DNA from: Sclerotinia nivalis | Taxonomy: Eukaryota; Ascomycota; Leotiomycetes; Helotiales; Sclerotiniaceae | DNA length: 64,000 bases | Direction of reading: 5' to 3' | NCBI GenBank assembly: GCA_029531795.1 | Contig: JAPEIS010000010.1 | Coordinates: 434,001-498,000 of the forward strand | Shown here: positions 10,895 to 20,396 of the stretch, one piece after another | Numbering within the stretch: position 1 is the stretch's first letter | How the letters are laid out: each line of letters starts with the position of its first letter | Notes under the pieces: generated by a model | Told to the model about the DNA's origin: nothing | Seen by the model: the letters and a program-made list of their open reading frames with translations, nothing else | Databases searched by the model: none | Position numbers and translations under genes: made by a program

Positions 10895-13492
10895 TTTGAG
10901 GGATGATTGTGTTATTTTCGGGGAATAGAAATTGCGAGAGATGAATTGAGAGATTCTTGAAGATACTTCAAGGAGAGGGGAGAAAAAAATAATCAGAGTT
11001 CAACTTGCAAAAAGATATTTACCATTGGCTTGGGAACAAATGTCGTGATATAGCGGGGTTGTTTTAAAGCGGGGCAATCATTTCTCACTATGAGATCTCA
11101 AAACTTACCTAGGTACAATCTCTACCCCGAAAGTGGGATGGATCGAAAGCATCAGTGATAATGAATGGTTGATGTCATTTCGATCATATCACAATGTTAT
11201 AAGATGTTGGTGTTGGTTGAGCTTCTTCTTTAGCCGTAATATAAGACTTAGTTCGGATGAATATGCCCGACTGCCGTAAAACTAGCTGATGTAAGAACGT
11301 GGCTAATTTTAGTCATGGGCTCTTTATATCTTTTAACGGCGTGGAAATTGACTGCAAACCTCACATTTGTCTTTTGTGGACATCAACGCTGTTAATCTGG
11401 ACCGAACAACTGCTTCGAGTCACCATGATGGACTTTGGCCGGAGGAAAATTGCTGTATAACATCTTAGACCATTCTTGGTCTTCTAGATCAAAAACTGGA
11501 GTGGTTGCCGAAGTACATTGGCAACTTGTCGCCATGTTCTCCGTGGTAAGTCTTGTGGTTGTGGCCAGACTGAAGTGCGGAGGATCAGTCTTCATACTTA
11601 TGGAGCTTAAGAAGTCTCGTCTAGCCAAGCAAGATGATATTGTAGTGACGAGTGGAATTATTAGAGTAATGTTATAAGAATCGTCAGTTGACTTAGATTA
11701 TTCAGGGCAGGAAGCGGGACGTGGTGCTTGAAACTTGCCATATCTCCTTTTCTACCCTTGCTATTGTCTTATTGATGGGCCGAGAGAGACTTTGAAGTAC
11801 CACAGACCACCAGTATGAGCTACTTGCAACCTCATAGATATCAGATATCTACGACCAATAAGCCCTCTGAGAGCTAAGTTGGTGGTCTTCAAATGCAGCA
11901 TAAGGCGTCGATTTGGAGATCTCATCTTCATAGGTGACGGATCCCTTCCATTTGGCATGTCAACTTTTAAGAAGTGGAAGATGCTTGCCTCAATTGAGAG
12001 CATGGCGACTCTTCTCTCTTGTCCTAACAGTATTTCTTATTCTTCTTGCCTCTCTACCTGCCATTCTATTTGGAGCCTCGATCATGTTTGGGACATAGGC
12101 AGGCCTACTAAGCAATGGGATGACCAGGAGTAGAGGTAAGAGTTACTAAGGTTCTATAATGTCTTAGGACAATTAGAATGCAAGTGCTAATAAATATTCT
12201 TGGTGAAGTGGTACGTCGAAGATACATCACTTATTTAACTAGGATGCTTATTGGCTCTTGAGCCGAAAGAGTAAGGAGACTTACAATTATAAAGGAGATC
12301 ACTGAGACTTTGGTACACCATTTCTGAATCTCATTTTCATGATTTCTGATATAATCTTATCATAATGTGGACTCTGGATGTACCATCTCGTATATTTCTA
12401 CCGGGTAGTCCTCATTTATTACAGTAATCTCAAGTAAAACGTGGAAATTTTATACTCAGCTTCCTTTTGAATGGTTATCTGAATTCCTGATTGGAAGGAA
12501 TTTGAGGAACTCGCTTGGTGAAGCAAAGTACCTCAACCTGCTCTACTTCTGCTTTTCTCGCACTTTCCTCTTCCTCTTTTCCCACAACAACAACCACAAC
12601 AACAACAACCACAACAACAACAACCACAACAACAACAACAACAAACTTTGAATCCCTTTTTCCATCCGACTAAAAGTACTCCACCAAGATCTTTCCTTCT
12701 TTAATAAGTACTGAGGTCGTAGAGTCCTTCGCGATCTTTTTATTTTGATATTCTTTACCTCGATCTGTAAGTAAAACCATCCTGTCCCAAAATTCCCTTC
12801 TTCAAGCATCAAATTTTCACGTCGCGTTTTCAAAACACGTCCAAGTTCTTCACATATTCCTTCCTTTTATCACACCTGATACACATTAAAGCATGTATCT
12901 TTATCATCACAAGCATCTTTCTCTCCATCCCCCAAAACATCACTTCGAAAACAATTTACCATCTCCCTCCTTCTTTCACATGAAAAGTACACTTCAAAAC
13001 CACTTTTGACTGGTTGTGATTGCCTTCTTACATCAATGCGATCGACGATCTCTTAAGTGAGCATTCACTTTTGAAGAGGCAGTTAGATCGTCTTGGGATA
13101 GAAGTTACACTTTCTTGATTGGCAGCCAATTCACTTGAGTTGAACCCCGCCCATCAATTAAGTGTTTACTTTTATTCCAAAGAGCAAGGACTTCTCTTTC
13201 CTCACAACTACAAAGTTTTTCTTTCATTTTCTCTTCTCTTCCCATTCGTCTCCATTTTCGCACGCTTTCGCAGTCTTGCTTATCAGCTTGACTTCTTGAG
13301 TTCTTTGATTTATTCCTCGTGTCTCAATCTACTTTTTGATTTCACTTCAAAAAGTTCTTCGACCTTGAGCAACACCAAGTTGGTTCATCTTGCGCATTAC
13401 TGTCACCCTCCACCAACCTTTACTTCTCACATGGCTAACATTTTTCTTTTACAGATCCAAAACAAAAACTTGCAATCCTTGAATCTTAAAAC
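10895..13492. other. Intergenic; includes the long leader region of the zinc-knuckle gene
   Basis: About 2.6 kb. Frames at 11392-11628 and 11761-12003 (minus) and 11435-11677 and 11879-12133 (plus) are 78-84 codons long and match no family I recognise; none has a coherent gene model. From about 12540 to 13490 the plus strand is pyrimidine-rich with a CAA-repeat tract, in keeping with a promoter and long 5' untranslated region for the downstream zinc-knuckle gene. Confidence 0.5.
12582..12647. repeat. (CAA)n / CAACAACCA microsatellite
   Basis: About 65 bp built from CAA units interrupted regularly by CCA, forming roughly 15-18-bp higher-order units. On the minus strand it creates an artificial Leu/Trp-rich frame. 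It lies about 850 bp upstream of the zinc-knuckle start codon. Confidence 0.85.
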
Positions 13493-15440
13493 ATGTCTTG
13501 GGGAGCTCCAGCTGGTGGTGACGGATGGGGAAGTGGCGAAGCTGTTGCTACCAGTGGCGGCGGTGGTGGTGAATGGGACACTCCTGCGGTTGGCTCTTCT
13601 GAGCAACATGGAGGCGATGCCTTCAATGACGGCGCCGAAGCTGAGAACGGTTATGGTTACGGTGGTGGAGATGAAGCTGGAGGTGGTGGTGGTAGCTTCA
13701 GTGGTGGATGCTTCAACTGTGGTCAAGAAGGGTACGGTTCAAATTCTTTCAGTTTTCAGATACTCCGCTAACCCACTTTTCATCAGCCATTCGAAGGCTG
13801 AATGCCCAGAACCTCCAAAGGCACGCCCATGCTTTAATTGTGGCGAAGAAGGCCACACAAAGGCCGAGTGCACCAATCCAGCAGTTCCCCGCGAATTTAG
13901 TGGCACTTGTCGCATCTGCGAGCAACAAGGTCATCGTGCATCTGATTGTCCATCTGCTCCACCTAAGCTTTGTAACAACTGCAAGGAGGAAGGTATATCT
14001 ATATTCACTAATACTCAACATTTCATTTCCACTGAAGCTGACTTCATTATAGGCCATTCAATCCTTGAGTGCAAGAATCCTCGCAAGATCGAGCGCAATG
14101 ATGTCGAAGATGTCGCAGCTGAAGTTGCTTGGGAAAATTTGATCAAGCAATCTCAAGAAGGTGACTTCGATGACATGAAGGATGAGGCTATGAAGTACAT
14201 CAAAGCTTCTCCAGATGCTACCTATGTTCAATTGGAGAAAGCATTCCGTAGTCAGAATATCCCCATCTATCTCATTGCCATGGAGAAGGAACTCACTCAG
14301 ACCTTCACCAACATGGACTTGCAAGGCAACCTGGACCGAAAGTACTCTGTTTCTTGGCGCAAGTCAAGCAAGCATAGTCGTCCCAAGGAGAAGGAAAACT
14401 GGCCAGCTACTCCAGAGGAGAACATGGAACGCCTTGCCGATGCTGGCGAACCTGTTGATCGTGGTGTTCCTCTTTGTTCCCGCTGCAGCGAACTCGGGCA
14501 CATCTCGAAGCATTGCACTCAGGAGGCAGGTGAGAGTGAACGTGTTCAAGTTCAGTGTTTCAACTGTAGTGAGATGTAAGTTTTCCTGCATTGACATTCC
14601 GTTAAGTATTGACTTTGGAATAGTGGTCATCGTGTTCGTGATTGCCCAATTCCTCGTGAAGATAAGTTCGCTTGTCGCAACTGCAAGAAGTCTGGTCATG
14701 GTTCCAAGGATTGTAAGCTCAACAATGTCCTCGCACTCTATGCCGCAAGCTAACATAAAACTCAGGCCCAGAGCCACGTTCCGCTGAGGGCGTTGAATGC
14801 AAGAAATGCAACGAAAGTCGGTTCACTAACGTTTTCTAATTATTTGATCTCGCTAACACAATACAGTCGGCCATTTTTCGCGTGACTGCCCTACCGGTGG
14901 CGGTGGCGGTGGCGGTGGCGATGGAGGTGTTTGCAGAAACTGCAATCAACCTGGCCATATATGTAAGTGGCATATCGATCTATCAGCAGCTGCTAGGTAT
15001 ACTAATATCCTTGTTTATAGCCAAGGAGTGTACCAATGAGCGCGTTATCATCTGTCGCAACTGTGATGCAGAGGTTAGTTAGACACATTTTAGCTCGTCT
15101 AGTACAAGTTTAAACGGCTTACCGACTATCAATAGGGTCATACCAGCAAGGAATGTCCAAAGCCTCGTGACTATTCTCGTATTCAATGCCAGAACTGCAA
15201 GCAGAGTAAGTTGAAACCCGTACCCTCCAAAATTTGGTCTTCACGGTGTATTAACACAATTCAGTGGGTCACACCAAGGTTCGCTGCAAGGAGCCAATTG
15301 TCGAGGACGAAGCTGCTGGTGATTATGGTAACGGCGATGCAGCCAACGATGAGTACGCTGCTCCCGCTGCTGGCGACAATGATAATTGGGGTGGTGGCGG
15401 TGGCGGTGGCCAAGAGGTTACATCCGGTGGTGGTTGGTAG
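13493..15440 (+). CDS. Eleven-finger CCHC zinc-knuckle nucleic-acid-binding protein (Gis2/Byr3/CNBP-like)
   Basis: Exons: 13493-13731, 13787-13992, 14053-14575, 14624-14712, 14766-14816, 14867-14962, 15021-15073, 15136-15205, 15265-15440; 500 residues. A Gly-rich N-terminus (about 78 residues) leads into CCHC knuckles of the form C-x2-C-x4-H-x4-C. Four come first (CFNCGQEGHSKAEC to CNNCKEEGHSILEC), then a spacer of about 150 residues, then seven more (CSRCSELGHISKHC to CQNCKQMGHTKVRC), and an acidic/Gly-rich tail. Yeast Gis2 and animal CNBP have seven such knuckles and bind single-stranded G-rich RNA/DNA, affecting translation. Similar cytoplasmic RNA binding is inferred here. The ATG at 13493 is chosen because the protein text starts MSWGAPAGGDGWGSG, whereas an upstream frame is out of phase with exon 1. 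Most introns interrupt a knuckle near its Gly-His pair. Confidence 0.92.
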
Positions 15441-16840
15441 ATGGCGAGTTTGCTCGACTTCTCTCAAGAAGCCACTTGCTTGTCTCCCAAACTATCGATG
15501 CGGTGAGATGAGCTGCCGGTCTACATGCGAAGAAGGTCAAAAAAGCTCTGTTATTTACGCACGTCAATAGGTTGGGGTTTACCGTAGTACTGGTTCGGAT
15601 TTTTCTTCTTTTCATTTGCTTTCGATTATTCATGGATACTTGTACTCTTCAAGACAGGGATACCATCAAAAAAAGGGATAAGAATACCAAGGCTGGTATG
15701 ATAGGGCAGGAGAGAAAAGAAAAAGATATTGCTGCGATTTGGGATTTTAAGATAGTTACTTAGGTACCTAGATATTTGAGATAAAATCGAGAGCTAGATT
15801 ACATCATAAATAAATTGAGCTTGCTTGATGATGGTGACTTTGTTGTAATTACCTTGGAAAGAGATCTTCGTTTGTATTCTTTTACCAACCGACATGACAT
15901 GATACTATTTTGAGCCTGGATAGTAACCTCAGGATTGATAGGTAATCAAAGGAAGGCAGGTAATAACAAAGCAATATAACCCACAAACAAGGAGAGCTTA
16001 TGTGAACAAGGCAATAAATTGACAGATAAAGTCAGTATCAAAAAAACGAGGCCCGAAGTCATTTGGAGGAAGTTGATCATAAGGAAATATTGGAATTCTT
16101 TTGCAATAATGGATGTTGTAACAACGGACTATGGACTTAGAAGTACCTATCTAACAAGAGGTATATAAGTATCTAACCTAGGATAGGATATCCGAATCTA
16201 ACCTATACATAGGAGCAAAAGGGATGAAAGGAACGAAAGGAAAGGAACGAAAAGAATGAGGGTAATGATGGGTAATGAATGAGATAGATAGATAGGATTG
16301 AGAGAGAAGTAGGTTGTTGGATGGTGGATTTTGGGTGCTGAGTCTTGATGGTGAAGGGGGGATGGGGAAGGGAGGATGGGGAAGGGAGATGAGAGATGGG
16401 AGATGGGGGAAGAAAATGGGGGGGGGGGAGAGGGATAGAGGATGTGAACTTGATAAAATGGATTGTATAGTGAGTGATTAGGGGGATATATGGATTTGTG
16501 AAAGAAGAAAATAGATGGTTTAGATAGCGTGGAGTATCCTTTTAGTTTGAGATAATGGAAGTACATTATGCTTTTGCGCTGTGGTATCTTACTGTGGAAT
16601 TGGATGTGTCTATTTAGTGTATTTATATCTCGGGTATTCTGTCGATTTTTTTTGGGTATTCTTTAAATTTACATTTAAGTTTATACATTGGAGCTTTGTG
16701 ATATGTGCTCTGGCGCAATTGTGAGTGCTGCATTTCATTCCCATATCTTTTGAGCAGATCCTCGCCTAGAGCAGAAAATTCCCCTTGACCTTGAAGCTCG
16801 AATCCTTATATCGTCGTAATCGATCATTCATAACTCCCTC
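15441..16840. other. Intergenic, convergent 3' regions
   Basis: 1.4 kb between the zinc-knuckle gene (+) and the dienoyl-CoA isomerase (-). It contains AT-rich DNA and a purine-rich stretch at about 16210-16440 with a run of nine or more G. The minus-strand frame 16198-16566 is a Ser/Pro/His-rich by-product of that purine tract. No gene is seen. Confidence 0.6.
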
Positions 16841-17811
16841 TCAAAGTTTCTCAAAAGTAGGTTTCCTCTTCTGCAGCCCACTCAACATCGCAGCCTTAAC
16901 ATCATTCGTCAAAATCGACGCACTATTCCAAACCCCCGTATACCTCAAACTATCCGCCAACCTATTATCCCTTGCATGATTCAACAATTCCTTCGTACCC
17001 TGCACCGCCACCGGACTCTTTTCCGCCAACAATTTCGCAATGTCGAGTGCTTTCTCTATAGCCTTTTCTTTCGTAGGCTCAACATGACTTACGAAACCTA
17101 CTTTGAGCGCTTCTTCGGCTCCGAACATTCGCGCGGATAAACAGACATCTTTGACCCAGCTGAAAGAGCCCACGATTTTGGGGAGTCGTGAAAGTGTGCC
17201 TATATCGGCTGCGAGTCCGATATCTACTTCTTTTACAGCCATCTTGACGTCTGATGTACAAATGCGGATGTCGGCGCAGGTGGATATGTCGATTGAGAGA
17301 CCGAAGGAGTAGCCGTGGAGAACGCATATCACAGCTGTATTACATGAGATTAGCTTCATTGTTCCTCTGAAAAAGGGTAGGGAACCATACGTTTCTCGCA
17401 TTTCTCTGCACTGCTTATACACTCTTGAAATTCATCGACATGGCGCCTGAAAGCTTGCGCTTTTCGCGCTACATCTATTGTCCTTCCGTCCTTCTCTGCT
17501 AAGACCCCGTCCTGTGCAGCAGCTTCAACATCCAAGCCTGCTGAGAAGGCACGATCGCCAGCACCGGATAATATGATAGAGCGGACGTCGGGGGAATAGG
17601 AGAGGGTATCGAAGATGGTGCGGAATTCGAGCCACTAGATTTAGGGGTTAGCGAATTGTTGTGCTAGCAGTTTGTGGATTAATGTTTGCAAACATACCAT
17701 GGCTTCGAAAAACGCATTTAGTTTCTCGGGACGGTTAATTTGAACATGTGCAACAAATGGCGCTGGGGATGTGACTAGGAAATATTTGTAGGTGGGTTTT
17801 GAGGAGGCCAT
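16841..17811 (-). CDS. Delta(3,5)-delta(2,4)-dienoyl-CoA isomerase (enoyl-CoA hydratase/isomerase family)
   Basis: Exons (minus strand): 17811-17698, 17634-17391, 17334-16841; 283 residues. Crotonase-fold landmarks are VAHVQINRPEKLNAFFEAMW, then the oxyanion-hole segment SGAGDRAFSAGLDV, the HGYSFGLSIDISTCADIRI segment, and KEVDIGLAADIGTLSRLPK. The last carries both acidic residues (Glu of EVD, Asp of AADIG) that distinguish dienoyl-CoA isomerases from ordinary hydratases. The enzyme isomerises 3,5-dienoyl-CoA to 2,4-dienoyl-CoA during beta-oxidation of odd-position unsaturated fatty acids. The C-terminus is EKL, which departs from the usual peroxisomal [SAC]-[KR]-L signal at its third-last residue. 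No obvious mitochondrial presequence is visible either, so location is uncertain. The two splice joins restore EAM-WLEF and the conserved Pro-Val of KPVI. Confidence 0.92.
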
Positions 17812-20396
17812 TTTGGGCAATTTGAGAGATGCAATTGGCAGGCGTCGGCTTGCTTGCTTATTTGTTTGTTGACCAAGTCACTGACTTGCAAGATATACTT
17901 GTAAAAGATTGATATAGCTAGAGATAAGATGCTGGTTTGGAAATTCCGAGAGTGTAATTGTAAATCAATATAGATCAAGAATCAAGAAAGTTCTCATGAA
18001 TTGTGACACAAAGGTAGATGGTTTGTTGGTCAACTCAAGCCAACGTCACCGAGCCTCGGCACATCTTGAGTTTGCCAACACGTGATCATACTCTCCTTCC
18101 TTTTCTTCTTCGCGGGGTAGCTTTTCAAGCCTCTTGTCGAAAAAGCTTCAGCTCAAAGCTCAAGCTCAATGCCAACGCTGAAGGAAGTTGAATTTGCGAG
18201 AATAAGCCAAGAGAATCGACCTAACAATATTGAGTGACATTCCGAAACTTAAGCACTAAAGTATTCCTCTGCAGCCTCATATCTGGCTATTCCTGATCCC
18301 CTTTCATCCCGTTTGGTCCCCGAATACTACTCTTCAACTGTCGGCAAGAGTTGCATATACATACCTACATATATTGTCCATGTGAAGCCTTTGGCATGAA
18401 CGCTTTAATGTTGATGATACTTCACTCACTGCTGATGACCAATAACCCTCCCTAGTCTTTTAAGTTTGTTAACTCTGATTGTTAAATAAGACAAATACTT
18501 CCATATCAATCGATTTTCAAAAGATAGCCGACGAGATGTATGCAAGTGGACGGCTGAGTAGATCTGACAGTTGTCAACTTATCAATAAGCATTCGTGCCT
18601 GTCGAGCCTTCCATGCAGATGAACCAATAACTTAATCACAATCCACGCCATTCACATGAATCCACAACCACTTCTTCTCACTCCTTCTACGGCTCGAGCT
18701 GCAGGTAGATCGACAACAGCACTGCAGTAGCGAAGATCATTATGATATGTTTCGATGAAATACTTATGATTGATCGATCATATGATGCTTCAGTGTAAGT
18801 GCAAGAGGTTTTTTTCTTGGTTGTTGTGGGGTTTTTACCTCCAAATGATTTTCAATGATTAGTTAAAACTTCCGACGACTTGTTTCGAAGGATTTTATGT
18901 TCCTTAACCCCTCCCTCGTTCATTGGATTGTGGGGCAGAGGGCACGAGGGGAAGAAAGTAAAAAAAGTTGGTATTTGTATGTTTCTTCTTCTATCATCAT
19001 ACGAAAGATACTTTTTCTTGACCATACGAAAGATACTTTTTCTTGACCATACAACACAACGCAATAGCGGTACTTACTGTAATGCAGAGGAAATGGATTT
19101 TGATGCATTGCAGGAAAGCAAAGCACAAAGTGTAAAATACGAAACCAATCATTATTTGTCTGATGTGTCGTCTCCTCTCTTAGATACTTTTAGACACATG
19201 TCTAGCATCAAAAGCTTCTTAACGATTCGCTTTATCCCGTCGGCTAAAACCCCTATAATGTCTAAATCAGATACAGATATTCTCACCTTGATGTCCACTA
19301 CTTGATTTCCGATTTATTCTCTTAGGAGAACTCAGTCACTCGTGTAAGATCCATATGAAACCCAACGATTTAATGAAGGTTGGTAATTTCAAATGACAGT
19401 CAATGGATGTACGGAGCAACTTCATCCTCCGTAGATTCTCGGGCAAAATCTAATTCGTAGGCTGGGTACGGTACAGGTTATGTTGTACTAAATAAGTACG
19501 CGCGTTATATGCGAATTGTTGGTCAATGGCGATAGGTGAAAAGCGCGGGTGGTATGATATGCAAGTTGCAACACGGTATTAATTCCATATGCGTTGATCT
19601 GCAGCAAAAAGTAAAAGCCCCAAAAACAAGCCGGTGTGGGAAAAAGCCATTTTACTAGGGTTTCTTTACTGGTGTCTAGCAAATAGGGCTCTTAGCTTTG
19701 TTCACTAAGCCTAGCTATCAAGGGGAAGATCAACGGATAATCTTCCAACGGTCAATCACGACTTAATAATATCGAATCAATTTGAAAACCAATCAATCAT
19801 CTTCTTTTCACACTGTCATTGCTTTACCATGTGTCACCCCTGTGTTAGATTCATTATGTCTCATTTATATCCTCATCAAATGCTAGTTAAATGTTCTCAA
19901 AGAGGATAAGTTCCTCATCATTACCGGGGTCCGTGTTCCTTTGTCCCCTTGTCCCTTTTTATCAGAACACTTTCTGTACAGAGTAATCCATTTCAACCCT
20001 AAGCTCAATACCAGAATCATTCAACATCTTATCGTTTTGAGCAACCAAAGGATTCGATTCGCATTCGCCTATGTACAACCAATGACACATTGTCTGATGT
20101 TCATTGAAAGTTTATTAGATCCGTGCATATTATTTGCAGTGCCGGTTGCCTACGGAATCTTACAGCATCATGCGGTGCTACACATGCAGCGAGGTCGCTC
20201 CTACCTCTCCGCGGTCTTTCTGAATAATGACCAATGTAAGCAATGCATATTTTTTAGCTAGTAAACACGGCATATAGAGTCGTGCAGCCTGTACCACAAA
20301 AGACAACCTTTAAATCTTCTATCTTCAGAAAGTCTATTCAGTTGGAAACACAGTTGGAAACACAGTGGTTGATATCTATCATACAGGTTGTCCCAA
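17812..20396. other. Intergenic, no gene recognised
   Basis: 2.6 kb between divergent genes (isomerase -, fusion protein +). Frames such as 18880-19305 and 19941-20261 show no domain and have AT-rich composition. A 25-bp tandem repeat is listed separately. Confidence 0.55.
18998..19047. repeat. 25-bp tandem direct repeat, two perfect copies
   Basis: Two exact adjacent copies of a unit beginning CATACGAAAGATACTTTTTC occupy 18998-19022 and 19023-19047, followed by a partial third (CATAC). It is probably a recent replication-slippage duplication in non-coding DNA. Confidence 0.9.

Noticed and set aside
12543..12833. Minus-strand 96-codon frame with Leu/Trp repeats
   Set aside because: It is produced by the CAA microsatellite and has no plausible domain.
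13119..14579. A 486-codon frame starting upstream of the zinc-knuckle ATG
   Set aside because: Its first 220 or so codons are out of phase with exon 1 of the knuckle protein and consist of pyrimidine-rich leader DNA. It then reads into exon 2, the open intron 2 and exon 3. The spliced nine-exon model explains the conserved knuckles better.
16415..16430. G-run as a special structural element
   Set aside because: Simple homopolymer in a purine-rich region; the same type occurs at 45873-45886 with no common context.
20388..20396. Starting the three-domain fusion at a TTG
   Set aside because: An ATG follows three codons later; a non-ATG start is not needed.
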